Assembly: GCF_001922585.1 (NCBI RefSeq)
Contig: NZ_MRBS01000008.1
Location: 1-64,000, forward strand
DNA length: 64,000 bases
Direction of reading: 5' to 3'
From: Pantoea sp. 1.19
Lineage (GTDB): Bacteria > Pseudomonadota > Gammaproteobacteria > Enterobacterales > Enterobacteriaceae
The translations under genes and the position numbers were made by a program. This document shows positions 52,556-61,166 of this stretch, one piece after another (positions within the stretch are counted from its first letter, which is position 1; every line of letters starts with the position of its first letter). The notes beneath the pieces are model-generated. The model was not told where the DNA came from. It saw nothing but the letters and a program-made list of their open reading frames with translations, and searched no databases.

Positions 52556-54655
52556 ATGATGCTTGTCACTCAATACGATCGCTTGCAGGTGATCGTCTCT
52601 GTTTTGGTGGCGGTGGTCGCCGCCTATACTGCCCTCGATATGGCCGGCAGGGTTGCCACTGTCCGGGGCCACGTGGCCCGGCTGTGGCTTATCTGCGGCA
52701 GTGTCTCTATGGGCATTGGGATCTGGTCGATGCACTTTATCGGCATGCTGGCGATGCGGATGCCGATGTCCTTCAGCTACAGTGCGCCACTGACCGCGCT
52801 GTCGCTGCTGATTGCCATCGCGGCCTCGCTGTTTGCGCTCCGGCAGGTGTGCCGCACCGATCTCTCAATCCGCCGGCTGTTGGGCGGTGCGCTGGTGATG
52901 GGCAGCGGCGTGGCGGCGATGCACTATACCGGTATGGCGGCGCTGCTGGTGACGCCGGGGATTATCTGGCATTTGGGCTGGGGCGCCCTGTCAGTGCTCA
53001 TCGCCTGGCTGGCCTCTGGAGGGGCGCTCTGGCTGGCGTTTGTGCTGCGGCAGGGCGACCGGCGGCTGATCGGGTGGCGGCTGGCCGCCGCCCTGCTGAT
53101 GGGACTGGCGATTGCCGGGATGCACTACACCGGCATGGCCGCCGCGCAGTTCCCTGTCGGTAGCCACGCGACGCATCGCGGAGTTAACAGCCAGTGGCTG
53201 GCGATACTGGTCACCGTGGTGACGCTGTTTATTCTCGGGATAACGCTGCTGGTCTCAATGCTGGATGCGCGAATTCAGTCCCGCACCTCGCTGCTGGCCT
53301 CGTCGCTGGCGCAGGCCAATCGCGAACTGGCGCAGCTGGCGCTGCACGATACGTTGACCCGACTGCCCAATCGCATCCTGCTGGAAGATAGACTGGAGCA
53401 GGCGATCGCGCGCGCCGCGCGCGACAAGATCCCGTTTGCGCTGCTGTTTATGGATCTGGACGGCTTTAAGGCGGTCAATGATGCCTGGGGGCACCCGCTG
53501 GGGGATGCCCTGCTGGTGGAGGTCACCCGGCGGATGCGCGCGCGGCTGAACGGTGATTACACCCTGGCGCGACTGGGCGGTGATGAGTTTGTCTTGCTGA
53601 TCGCCGTTGCGGACAGCAGCGATGCCGCAACGGTGGCGGCGATGCTGGTCAATGCCATCGCGGCGCCGTTTCCCCTTGCGCCCATCGACGTCATGGTCTC
53701 GCTAAGCATCGGGATCGCGCTCTATCCGGGAGACGGGAAGGACGCGCGTGAACTGCTGTTCCATGCCGATGCGGCGATGTATCACACCAAAAACAGCGGC
53801 CGCAACGGCTACCATTTTTTTCAACCGTCGATGACGGCGAACGCTCAGGAGCAGCTGCAGCTGATTAATGACTTGTGGCAGGCGCAGGCGCAGGGCGAAC
53901 TGCGGCTGCACTATCAGCCGAAATTTGCCGCTCCGAACGGTCCGGTATTGGGCTTTGAAGCGCTACTGCGCTGGCAGCACCCGCAGCGTGGGCTGCTGAC
54001 GCCGGATTGCTTTTTACCGCTGGCGGAAAAAACCGGACTGATTGTGCCGATTGGCGACTGGGTCATTGCAGAGGCGTGCCGTCAGCTCCGTATCTGGCAC
54101 CTGCAGGGGCACCGCTGCTGGTCGGTGGCGGTCAACCTTTCGGCGCAGCAGTTTGAACAGCGCTCTCTGCTGGACACCATCCCCCGCGCGCTGGCGACGC
54201 ATCAGATCCCGCCCGCGCAGCTGACGCTGGAGGTGACCGAAACCACCGCCATGCGCAATCCGCAGGAGAGCGTGCGAATTCTGACCGCGCTCGCCGCCAT
54301 GGGCGTGCACACCTCGATTGATGATTTTGGCACCGGTTATTCCAGTCTGCTCTACCTGAAGCAGCTACCGGCCCGCGAGTTGAAAATCGACCGCGCGTTT
54401 ATCCGTGAGCTGGGCACCACCGGCGACGACGCCACGCTGGTGTCGGCGATTGTGGCACTGGCCAAAACGCTGAATCTGCGGGTCGTGGCGGAAGGCGTGG
54501 AAACCGCACAGCAGCAGGCGTTTCTGACCCGGCTTGGCTGCGATTCGCTGCAGGGGTATCTGCTGGGGAAACCGATGGCGGCGGAGCGGATAACGGGCCG
54601 ACTGCCCTCCCTGACTCCACCGCCGGTCGGATCATCGCCCTCAGGCGGGCTGTAG
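52556..54655 (+). CDS. MHYT-GGDEF-EAL cyclic-di-GMP turnover protein
   Basis: A 699-residue inner-membrane protein. The N-terminal MHYT sensor (about 1-240, seven helices) shows its three motifs as MHFIGMLAM, MHYTGMAAL and MHYTGMAAA, thought to bind a metal and sense a gas or redox state. A GGDEF domain (about 262-425) has an intact catalytic loop in LARLGGDEFVLL. An EAL domain (about 445-690) has GFEALLRW, DDFGTGYSSLLYLKQLP and AEGVETAQQQ, with the metal ligands. Either or both activities could be live. It is divergent from the Csu fimbriae, whose use it could control. Confidence 0.93.
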   Translation: MMLVTQYDRLQVIVSVLVAVVAAYTALDMAGRVATVRGHVARLWLICGSVSMGIGIWSMHFIGMLAMRMPMSFSYSAPLTALSLLIAIAASLFALRQVCRTDLSIRRLLGGALVMGSGVAAMHYTGMAALLVTPGIIWHLGWGALSVLIAWLASGGALWLAFVLRQGDRRLIGWRLAAALLMGLAIAGMHYTGMAAAQFPVGSHATHRGVNSQWLAILVTVVTLFILGITLLVSMLDARIQSRTSLLASSLAQANRELAQLALHDTLTRLPNRILLEDRLEQAIARAARDKIPFALLFMDLDGFKAVNDAWGHPLGDALLVEVTRRMRARLNGDYTLARLGGDEFVLLIAVADSSDAATVAAMLVNAIAAPFPLAPIDVMVSLSIGIALYPGDGKDARELLFHADAAMYHTKNSGRNGYHFFQPSMTANAQEQLQLINDLWQAQAQGELRLHYQPKFAAPNGPVLGFEALLRWQHPQRGLLTPDCFLPLAEKTGLIVPIGDWVIAEACRQLRIWHLQGHRCWSVAVNLSAQQFEQRSLLDTIPRALATHQIPPAQLTLEVTETTAMRNPQESVRILTALAAMGVHTSIDDFGTGYSSLLYLKQLPARELKIDRAFIRELGTTGDDATLVSAIVALAKTLNLRVVAEGVETAQQQAFLTRLGCDSLQGYLLGKPMAAERITGRLPSLTPPPVGSSPSGGL

Positions 54656-56050
54656 CTGACGCTGCGCCTGTCGCCAGCGCAGCAGATCCACCGCGATAAA
54701 CACCAGCAGGCTCAGGCCCATCAGCGGCAGACTCCAGCCCAGCAGCGCGGCCAGCAGCAGGATGAATACTTTACCTGGCGCACCCAGCCGGCACCAGCAG
54801 CCGGTCAGGGTCTCCAGCGGACTGAGCGCGCTGTTCACCGCCGGACGGCGTAGCCACCACAGGCGGTAGCCAAGGGCAATCAGCGTACACAGACCGACGC
54901 CAAACAGCACCAGCAGCAGCTGATTCGCCAGGCCAAACAGCACGCCCATATGGGCATCCACGCCCCAGCGGGTCAGTTTTGCTAATAGCCCAAAGTGGGC
55001 GAACTCCACCTTGTCGACCGGCTGCAGGGTATGGCCATTAATGCTTACCGCATCGACCCGGGTTGGCCAGCGGCGATCGATTTCGCTGACTGTCCAGGCT
55101 TTATTGGCCAGGTAGCTGGGGCGGATCTCCACTTTACCCGCGCTGATACCGGCGGCGCGGGCGCTGTGCAGCACGCCGTCAAACTGCGCGGCGGTGACCG
55201 GCTGTGCCTTATCGGCGCTCATCGGCATCCCGGCCATGGCGTGATGGTGCTCCGCGTGAGGATCGGCCGCCGCGGGCGTCGTTGATGGCGCCAGCGCGGT
55301 GTTCACCTGCGGCGTCAGCCAGCCAAAGTGCTGGCGCAGGCTGGCGATATTGTTGCCCGCCCAGTTAGACCACGTCAGCCCGGTTACCGACAGGAACAGC
55401 AGTCCGATCAGCAGCGTGCCGCCCAGCAGGGTATGGCGCCGGCGGTTGCGCAACCGCAGCTGTCCGCGGGAGGCGGCGGCACCGGCGCGCGCGCGCGGGG
55501 CGCGCTGGCCAATCCACAGCACCAGCCCGCCCAGCGCGGCAACCCATAGCCAGCTGGCTGCCAGCTCGCTGTAATTGCGGCCGAGATCGCCCAGCAGCAG
55601 GCTGCGGTGCAGATAATCCAGCGTGGTACGGAACGGTAAAATACCGCTGGTGCCGTAGGCTTTCATGGCGCCCAGCACCTGAAGGGTGACGGGATCAACA
55701 AACACCGCTTCCGTTTCCGACGGGCCAAACGCCGGATTAGCAAACATTACCCGGGTGGTTTCGCCGGTGGTCGGCGCCGGCCGGACGGCGGCAATCCGCT
55801 TATCGGTGCCGTAAAAAGCCTGGGCAGCGGCGACCTGGCGCGACAGCGGCTGCGCCTCGCCCGGGCTGTCACTGAACAGCACGTCGGCGTAGAGACGGTT
55901 CTCTAGCTGCGGGGTCAGGACATACAGCGTACCGGTCAGGGCGGCGACAAAAATAAACGGGCCGATAAACAGGCCAACATAAAAGTGCAGACGGCGCAGC
56001 AGCGCCATTAGCGCGTGCCGGTGCGATACCGGCGCGGAGTACTCAGACAT
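54641..56050 (-). CDS. PepSY-associated membrane protein
   Basis: A 469-residue inner-membrane protein of the PepSY_TM family with about five helices. RRLHFYVGLFIGPFIFVAAL is the first helix, with the conserved His, and later ones are near 165-185, 215-235, 385-405 and 430-455. Two periplasmic PepSY-like regions lie between. A histidine/methionine-rich loop (ADPHAEHHHAMAGMPMSADK) could bind metal. Relatives are often found with siderophore or copper genes and some reduce ferric siderophores; the role here is unknown. Its 3' end overlaps the GGDEF-EAL gene by 15 bases. The DUF2946 gene lies just upstream. Confidence 0.82.
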   Translation of the reverse strand: MSEYSAPVSHRHALMALLRRLHFYVGLFIGPFIFVAALTGTLYVLTPQLENRLYADVLFSDSPGEAQPLSRQVAAAQAFYGTDKRIAAVRPAPTTGETTRVMFANPAFGPSETEAVFVDPVTLQVLGAMKAYGTSGILPFRTTLDYLHRSLLLGDLGRNYSELAASWLWVAALGGLVLWIGQRAPRARAGAAASRGQLRLRNRRRHTLLGGTLLIGLLFLSVTGLTWSNWAGNNIASLRQHFGWLTPQVNTALAPSTTPAAADPHAEHHHAMAGMPMSADKAQPVTAAQFDGVLHSARAAGISAGKVEIRPSYLANKAWTVSEIDRRWPTRVDAVSINGHTLQPVDKVEFAHFGLLAKLTRWGVDAHMGVLFGLANQLLLVLFGVGLCTLIALGYRLWWLRRPAVNSALSPLETLTGCWCRLGAPGKVFILLLAALLGWSLPLMGLSLLVFIAVDLLRWRQAQRQLQPA

Positions 56051-56112
56051 AATACAACCCTCTCCCGCATGGGGATGTGCAGGTGAATGCCGTCAACGAC
56101 AGCAGAAATAGA

Positions 56113-56556
56113 TCAGCAGGGCAGGGGCGAGCGCGGCGGCGCGCGGGAGCGATACGGGGAGAACGGGCGGGAAAGCGGAGCGGGCGAAACCAGGCGTGGC
56201 GGACCGTCACGCGCCTGCAGGCTCTGCTGCCACGGTCGCGGCAGGCTGTCGGCTATCATCGGCAGGTGCGCCAGCAGCATGCAGTAGCCGCAGGCGCTGT
56301 CATCGAACATGGCCCGATGGGCGGTGTGCTGCTCCGCGAGAGGGACGTCACTGACCGCGCGACCGTGCATCGCGTCGTCCATCATTATTATCGCACCGTC
56401 CATCATCATCGCGTGGTGCGCAGGGGCGGGCGCCCCCGCCAACGATTTGGAGATCGCCGGGGCGAGGTAGAGCAACAGTATCGCCAACAGAGCCAGCCAG
56501 CCGGCCGGACGTTGACGTGAGGTGCGCCACGGATGCAGGGTCACAATCGGTCTCAT
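56113..56556 (-). CDS. DUF2946 family protein
   Basis: A 147-residue protein with an N-terminal hydrophobic segment (PAGWLALLAILLLYLAPAIS) that is a signal peptide or anchor, a methionine/histidine-rich stretch (HHAMMMDGAIIMMDDAMHGR), and the DUF2946 motif CGYCMLLAHLP. The CxxC and Met/His residues suggest metal handling, perhaps copper. Function is unproven. The start is uncertain: ATG codons at 56592, 56574 and 56556 share the frame, and 56556 is chosen as the start nearest the hydrophobic segment. It lies 62 bases before the PepSY gene on the same strand. Confidence 0.7.
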   Translation of the reverse strand: MRPIVTLHPWRTSRQRPAGWLALLAILLLYLAPAISKSLAGAPAPAHHAMMMDGAIIMMDDAMHGRAVSDVPLAEQHTAHRAMFDDSACGYCMLLAHLPMIADSLPRPWQQSLQARDGPPRLVSPAPLSRPFSPYRSRAPPRSPLPC

Positions 56557-56763
56557 TAAAAAAGGCGCGCTCATTATACGCGAACAGGCCATTTACGGTA
56601 GTTTGTCGGAAGGGGGCTGGCGCTTATTTACCGAATTTTGCGCTGAAAAGGCCCCGGTGACGGGCGGGCAGCGCAATGCCGCACCGGAGAAGCCAAGGGC
56701 GCAGGCTTCATGGGGCTGACTGCCGGTAATCGACGCACGCGGTCGGCTCCGGCGCCCAAAGGC

Positions 56764-57243
56764 TTAGTCCTGGCCGGCCTCCGGCAGCTGGCAAACGTCC
56801 ACCCATTTGGCCGCGGTCAGCGTGGCCATCTGCTCGGGCGAGATACGCACGGCGCTGCGAATCGACCCGGCGGCGGGCAGCACTTCATCAAAACTTTTCA
56901 GCGACACATCGCAGTATACCTGCAGCGGTGTCTCCAGCCCGAACGGGCAGACGCCGCCCACCGGATGGCCGGTCCAGTTAACCACCTCATCGGTACTGAG
57001 CATGCGCGCTTTGGTGCCAAGCATTTTTTTCAGTTTGACATTGTCGAGGCGGGCATCGCCGCGCGTGACGATTAAAATTACCCGATCTTTCACTTTCAGC
57101 GACAGCGTTTTGGCAATTTGTCCGGGAGAAACGTGGTGGGCGCGGGCGGCGAGTGCGACGGTGGCGGTGCTTTCAGCCAGTTCGATAATTTCAATGTCCG
57201 GGGCGCGTTCGGCAAAGAACTCCCGTACGGAATCAAGGCTCAT
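56764..57243 (-). CDS. YbaK/EbsC-family aminoacyl-tRNA deacylase
   Basis: A 159-residue member of the YbaK family, editing proteins that hydrolyse mischarged tRNAs such as Cys- or Ala-tRNA-Pro. The conserved lysine lies in GQIAKTLSLKVKDRVILIVT and the substrate loop in GHPVGGVCPFGLETPLQVYC. The start at 57243 (MSLDSVREFF) has the site GGAGAG; four more codons upstream are possible. Which tRNA it edits cannot be told. It is a single gene between the DUF2946 and fhuF units. Confidence 0.88.
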   Translation of the reverse strand: MSLDSVREFFAERAPDIEIIELAESTATVALAARAHHVSPGQIAKTLSLKVKDRVILIVTRGDARLDNVKLKKMLGTKARMLSTDEVVNWTGHPVGGVCPFGLETPLQVYCDVSLKSFDEVLPAAGSIRSAVRISPEQMATLTAAKWVDVCQLPEAGQD

Positions 57244-57352
57244 GTTTCTCTCCAAAAAATCAGCGCGCTAAAAATGCCACGTTGTTGTCGGAGTGTAAAT
57301 ATGCCGGCCGCTGCGAAGGCGTAATTTCGCCGAATGGGGCTATCCGGAAGGA

Positions 57353-58150
57353 TCAGCGGTCACACTGAGTACAGTCGCTGCAGCGCTGCACGCCGGGCAG
57401 GCGGTCACGCTGGCAGCACGTGCGGCGCTTCAGCTGGCCCTCTCGCGGGAGTAAGGTGCGATAGAGGGGATTTTCCTGGCCGTCGCTAAGCGTGCGGCTG
57501 AAAAATAGCCGGTGCTCAAGCCGGGCGCGGCGGGCTTCGCCAATCTGCGGCGTCAGCTCCTGTAAAAACCAGTGCATCAGATAGCCGGTGTTATTCCATA
57601 TCAGGCGGGCATTCAGCGCAGCGCGCGCGGCGATCGCCTGGGTAACCGGCAGCAAATGGCGCAGGATCAGGCGCTCCAGACGTTCGCCATCGCCCAGCGA
57701 ACGCGCGTCGCTGTCGGTCTCCACCTGAACCCAAAATCGCGCCGGACGGCCGCTGGCGTGAAACTCGACGCGAAAATGTGCCGGATCGCAGCAGATAGCG
57801 TCCTCCTCCACCAGCAGCGCCATCATCAGCGGCGGCACGATCAGGCCAAAATACCACTGTGACCACAGCGAATGCAGCGGCTTCAGTTCGCGCGGGCGAT
57901 CGGGATAATCGGCATACAGGCTATCGCCGTAGCGATCGCTCAGCGTCTGAAAGGAAGCATCGTCCGACCACTCCGCCAGGCTCAGCGCCGCCGCGGGGGC
58001 GGTTTGATCCAGCTTCACCATGTCCAGAAAATAGTCACGGTGAGTGCGAAAAGTATCACGCAGCCGCTCAGCGAGCGTGGGCACCGGCGCCTGGAGCGCG
58101 ATGATCAGCGGCTGCGGGGGCCGGACAAAAGCGGAAGGGACCATCGTCAT
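57353..58150 (-). CDS. fhuF: Ferric siderophore reductase FhuF
   Basis: Cytoplasmic [2Fe-2S] protein that releases iron from hydroxamate siderophores by reduction. The 265 residues match E. coli FhuF (262). The cluster motif CCx10CxxC is at the extreme C-terminus in RRTCCQRDRLPGVQRC, followed by SDCTQC. The start at 58150 (MTMVPSAF) is chosen; 58159 and 58144 are alternatives. A Fur box lies 29 bases upstream, and two more face the divergent yjjZ. Confidence 0.93.
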   Translation of the reverse strand: MTMVPSAFVRPPQPLIIALQAPVPTLAERLRDTFRTHRDYFLDMVKLDQTAPAAALSLAEWSDDASFQTLSDRYGDSLYADYPDRPRELKPLHSLWSQWYFGLIVPPLMMALLVEEDAICCDPAHFRVEFHASGRPARFWVQVETDSDARSLGDGERLERLILRHLLPVTQAIAARAALNARLIWNNTGYLMHWFLQELTPQIGEARRARLEHRLFFSRTLSDGQENPLYRTLLPREGQLKRRTCCQRDRLPGVQRCSDCTQCDR

Positions 58151-58178
58151 ACGCCACACTCACCCGATAAAGTTGAAG

Positions 58179-58197
58179 ACAAATGAGAATCATTAAC
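58179..58197. promoter_or_regulatory. Fur box, fhuF side
   Basis: ACAAATGAGAATCATTAAC matches the 19-base Fur consensus at 14 positions, with the core AATGAGAATCATTA differing by one base. It is 29 bases upstream of the fhuF start. Confidence 0.75.
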
Positions 58198-58256
58198 GAT
58201 TCTATCCGCATTCAGTTTCAGGCGCAAGCGCTCCGCCGGGCAAACAATTGCTGGCG

Positions 58257-58275
58257 ACAAATGATAATTACTATC
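58257..58275. promoter_or_regulatory. Fur box, middle site of the fhuF/yjjZ region
   Basis: ACAAATGATAATTACTATC matches the Fur consensus at 14 of 19 positions. It lies 4 bases before the next, stronger site, so a Fur dimer array is likely. Confidence 0.7.
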
Positions 58276-58279
58276 ATAT

Positions 58280-58298
58280 GATAATGGCAATCATTATC
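58280..58298. promoter_or_regulatory. Fur box, yjjZ side (strongest site in the window)
   Basis: GATAATGGCAATCATTATC differs from the Fur consensus GATAATGATAATCATTATC at two of 19 positions. It lies 27 bases before the yjjZ start. Confidence 0.85.
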
Positions 58299-58325
58299 AT
58301 CATTAAGCAGCGGAGAGCCAGTAAG

Positions 58326-58556
58326 ATGCAAAGCAGAGTGGGACACTGGGCGTTAAGCCTGCCGTGCGCGGCGGTGCCAGTAATGATGCTGTTGGATTTA
58401 ACCCTGATGCAGTGGCGGAGCGTGGTATTACTGGCCCTGCTGACGACGGTGAGTATGCTCTATCATCCGCGGCTGCGCAGTTTTATGCTGCTGCCGTCCA
58501 GCGTGGCGGTGACCGGCGCCATGGTAGCCATTCTGCTGGCCTGCCGTCACGGCTAA
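58326..58556 (+). CDS. yjjZ: DUF1435 small membrane protein YjjZ
   Basis: A 76-residue protein with two or three hydrophobic segments (ALSLPCAAVPVMMLLDLTL, then VVLLALLTTVSML, then AVTGAMVAILLAC). It belongs to DUF1435, whose E. coli member also diverges from fhuF; function unknown. The start at 58326 follows CGGAGAG. Two Fur boxes upstream imply iron-limited expression. Confidence 0.85.
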   Translation: MQSRVGHWALSLPCAAVPVMMLLDLTLMQWRSVVLLALLTTVSMLYHPRLRSFMLLPSSVAVTGAMVAILLACRHG

Positions 58557-58663
58557 AACCGGCGGGTCTGGTGCGCGCCACAGGCGTGCTGACCGGGGTA
58601 TTATTATCAGGGAAAATGGCGCGAAGTGCGCAGGAAAGACAGGAGATTAAGAGAGAAACTCAT

Positions 58664-58750
58664 TGGTGCGAGGGGGGGGACTTGAACCCCCACGTCCGTA
58701 AGGACACTAACACCTGAAGCTAGCGCGTCTACCAATTCCGCCACCTTCGC
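58664..58750 (-). tRNA. tRNA-Leu (anticodon CAG), third in transcript
   Basis: An 87-nt class II tRNA with encoded CCA and a long variable arm. The 5' part is GCGAAGGTGGCGGAATTGG, the anticodon loop is CTTCAGGTG, and the T arm contains GGTTCAAGTCC. It equals the 58780-58866 copy over the whole length. It reads CUG codons. This position corresponds to the E. coli leuVPQ cluster. Confidence 0.97.
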
Positions 58751-58779
58751 CCGTCTGAGTCTCGAGCCGTTTTTCCATT

Positions 58780-58866
58780 TGGTGCGAGGGGGGGGACTTG
58801 AACCCCCACGTCCGTAAGGACACTAACACCTGAAGCTAGCGCGTCTACCAATTCCGCCACCTTCGC
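58780..58866 (-). tRNA. tRNA-Leu (anticodon CAG), second in transcript
   Basis: An 87-nt copy identical to the gene at 58664-58750, separated from it by 29 bases. Same long variable arm, encoded CCA and CAG anticodon. Part of a three-gene transcript. Confidence 0.97.
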
Positions 58867-58897
58867 GCAAATGCAAAAACGTTACTGCTGTGGTCGT

Positions 58898-58984
58898 TGG
58901 TGCGAGGGGGGGGACTTGAACCCCCACGTCCGAAAGGACACTAACACCTGAAGCTAGCGCGTCTACCAATTCCGCCACCTTCGC
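58898..58984 (-). tRNA. tRNA-Leu (anticodon CAG), first in transcript
   Basis: An 87-nt copy that differs from the other two by one base in the loop of the variable arm (TTTC in place of TTAC on the tRNA strand). It is 31 bases upstream of the second copy and nearest the promoter. Confidence 0.97.
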
Positions 58985-59024
58985 ATACCGGCAATACGGT
59001 AAAGTATTGCAACCACGGAGGCGC

Positions 59025-59052
59025 ATTCTAGAGGTTTTACCCTTTGCGTCAA
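59025..59052 (-). promoter_or_regulatory. Promoter of the tRNA-Leu operon
   Basis: Minus strand: -35 TTGACG (59047-59052) and -10 TAGAAT (59025-59030), spaced by 16 bases. They are followed by a GC-rich discriminator GCGCCTCC, typical of stringently controlled stable-RNA promoters. It lies about 40 bases before the first tRNA. Confidence 0.8.
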
Positions 59053-59138
59053 CAGTTATTTCTGCCTTCCGATCCAACTGCTGTAATTTTCAGCAGCGCC
59101 GCGGGCGGCGCCGTCTGGCGACTCCGCCCGCCGGGTGC

Positions 59139-60170
59139 TTACCCCTGACGCGCCCCGCGTCCCATCACCGCGCGGTAGACTTTGAACCGGCCGGTTTGCG
59201 CCAGCACTTCGTGACGGCCGAAGGTCTCATCCAGCAGCTGCGGATAGGGCAGAAAAGCGTTGGCGACAATGCGCAGCTCACCGCCGTTATTCAGATGCTT
59301 AGCCGCACCGCGGATCAGGCTTTGTGCCGCCTCCAGGCTGGTCTGCGTTCCCTCGTGAAACGGCGGGTTAGAGATTATCAGATCAAAGCGGCCGGAGACG
59401 TCGGAGAAGACATTGCTGGCAAACACCTCACCTTCCATCTCATTCATCGCCAGCGTCCCGCGGCTGGCGGAGAGCGCGGCGGCGCCGACGTCGCACAGCC
59501 ACAGCCGCACTTTTGGCGAGTGACTGCGCAGGTGCGCCGACAGCACGCCGGATCCGCACCCGACGTCCAGCACCTTCCCTTTGGTATGCGGCGTGAAGGT
59601 AGAGAGCAGCAGCGCGCTGCCGTTATCCAGGCCGTCGCGACTGAACACGCCCGGCAACGTGCAGATGGTCAGACCGTCCATCAGGTAGCCGTCGCGGAAA
59701 TCGCGCTCATCAAAGGTCGGGCGCTGCTCCAGCTGGCCGTGGTAAAAACCGCAGCGCCGCGCGCTGTCGATTTTTTCCAGCGTTGCCCAGGCTTCTACCA
59801 TGCCCTCGGCGCTGCGCACGCCGCTGCGGTTTTCGCCCACCACAAACAGATCGCATCCCACCGGCAGCAGCGACAGCAGGTTCTGTAACTGAAACTGCGC
59901 CTCCGGCTTGTTTTTCGGCCAGTAGTACACCAGCGTATCGCACCCCTCGACATCGTCTGCCGTGGCCACCAGGCTGAAGCGGGCGCGATCGCCCAGCGAG
60001 CGACTCAGCGCCTGCCAGTGATGGTACTGCTGGGTATGTACCCGGGTTGATGCCGTGGCCAGCTGGGCCGGCAGGTCATCCTGAAGGTCGCCGGCGAACA
60101 GCACATGACGCGTGAGAAATTCATCACTGTGGCGCAGGACAACTTCGCTGGCCGGGGTAAATGCAGACAT
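59139..60170 (-). CDS. rsmC: 16S rRNA (guanine1207-N2)-methyltransferase
   Basis: Methylates G1207 of 16S rRNA in the 30S subunit. The 343 residues equal the E. coli length. It contains two methyltransferase-like domains: a degenerate N-terminal one, and an active C-terminal one with the SAM motif [20 protein letters not shown] and the catalytic [10 protein letters not shown] near residue 265. The start at 60170 (MSAFTPASE) follows GGAGTCT; a 17-codon extension is rejected. It is divergent from holD. Confidence 0.97.
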   Translation of the reverse strand: MSAFTPASEVVLRHSDEFLTRHVLFAGDLQDDLPAQLATASTRVHTQQYHHWQALSRSLGDRARFSLVATADDVEGCDTLVYYWPKNKPEAQFQLQNLLSLLPVGCDLFVVGENRSGVRSAEGMVEAWATLEKIDSARRCGFYHGQLEQRPTFDERDFRDGYLMDGLTICTLPGVFSRDGLDNGSALLLSTFTPHTKGKVLDVGCGSGVLSAHLRSHSPKVRLWLCDVGAAALSASRGTLAMNEMEGEVFASNVFSDVSGRFDLIISNPPFHEGTQTSLEAAQSLIRGAAKHLNNGGELRIVANAFLPYPQLLDETFGRHEVLAQTGRFKVYRAVMGRGARQG

Positions 60171-60326
60171 GGAGACTCCTGTAATCGTAAGAGCGGCGAT
60201 TATAACCCTGACGCCGGGCAAGTTGCATCTGCCGGTCAGCCTGCGCTGGCGGTTTCTTTGGCGCAGACCGGGCGGGTTTGGTAGGCTGTGTGCCGTATTT
60301 AGGTGGCCAGGCAGGGGAAATGAACA

Positions 60327-60731
60327 ATGACGTCCGGACGCGACGAACGATTACGGCAAATGGGGATCGTGCAGTATCAGCTGCGCCGGCCCGGCGCGCT
60401 GCGTGGCGAAGTGGCGATTGCGCTGCCCGCCGGGGTGCGGCTGGTCATCGTTGCCGATCCGCTGCCGGATGGCGCGGACGCGCTGCTGGACGATGTGCTG
60501 CGCAGCCTCGATCTGACCCGCAGTCAGGTCGGCATGGTGACGCCGCAGCAGTGGGCGTTGCTGGCCGCCAGCGCGCCCTGTCCCTGTTGGCAACTGGGCG
60601 GAGAAGCGCAGGGCGATGCGCTGCTGAGCACCCCCGCGCTGGCCGAACTCCATCACAGCCCGGCCGCCCGTCGGGCACTGTGGCAGCAGATTTGTCATCA
60701 TGAATTCGATAGTCTTACTCACCGCGGCTGA
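60327..60731 (+). CDS. holD: DNA polymerase III psi subunit
   Basis: Links the clamp loader to the chi subunit and single-strand-binding protein. The 134 residues (137 in E. coli) start [20 protein letters not shown], and the N-terminal segment binds the clamp-loader collar. [15 protein letters not shown] and [14 protein letters not shown] are the recognisable blocks; the middle is divergent, as usual for this fast-evolving protein. It overlaps rimI by 32 bases. Confidence 0.93.
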   Translation: MTSGRDERLRQMGIVQYQLRRPGALRGEVAIALPAGVRLVIVADPLPDGADALLDDVLRSLDLTRSQVGMVTPQQWALLAASAPCPCWQLGGEAQGDALLSTPALAELHHSPAARRALWQQICHHEFDSLTHRG

Positions 60732-61140
60732 CCTGCCGCAGGCGCTGGCCATTGAGCAGCGCAGCCACGCTTTTCCCTGGTCAGCGAATACTTTTGCCAG
60801 CAATCAGGGCGAACGCTTCCTCAACCTGGCCTGCCATCAGCGGGGGCAGCTGGTGGCCTTTGCCATCACTCAGCAGGTGCTGGACGAAGCCACCCTGTTC
60901 AACATCGCGGTGGACCCGGATTATCAGCGTCAGGGCATTGCCCGTGCGCTGCTGACCGAGCTGGTCAGCCAGCTGGAGGCCCGCGGGGTGCTCACCCTGT
61001 GGCTGGAGGTTCGCGAATCCAATCACCGCGCGATTGCGCTGTATGAGGCCGTTGGCTTCAATGCGGTCACCGTGCGAAAAAACTATTACCCGACGACTGA
61101 CGGCCGGGAGCATGCGCTGATCATGGCGCTGCCGCTGTAA
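60700..61140 (+). CDS. rimI: Ribosomal protein S18 alanine N-acetyltransferase
   Basis: GNAT enzyme that acetylates the N-terminal alanine of S18. The 146 residues contain the acetyl-CoA loop [20 protein letters not shown] (the R/QxxGxA pattern). The catalytic region includes the conserved Glu in [20 protein letters not shown] and the Tyr in the following KNYYP. It starts inside holD, as in E. coli, so translation is coupled. yjjG follows after 26 bases. Confidence 0.95.
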   Translation: MNSIVLLTAADLPQALAIEQRSHAFPWSANTFASNQGERFLNLACHQRGQLVAFAITQQVLDEATLFNIAVDPDYQRQGIARALLTELVSQLEARGVLTLWLEVRESNHRAIALYEAVGFNAVTVRKNYYPTTDGREHALIMALPL

Positions 61141-61166
61141 CGATAAATTGTGAAGGAGAAGTTGTT

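Noticed and set aside
51990-52559. 189-codon frame before the GGDEF-EAL gene
   Set aside because: Low-complexity Arg/Pro/Ala-rich translation without domain, signal or ribosome site; it runs into the start of the real gene. Kept only as part of the intergenic description.
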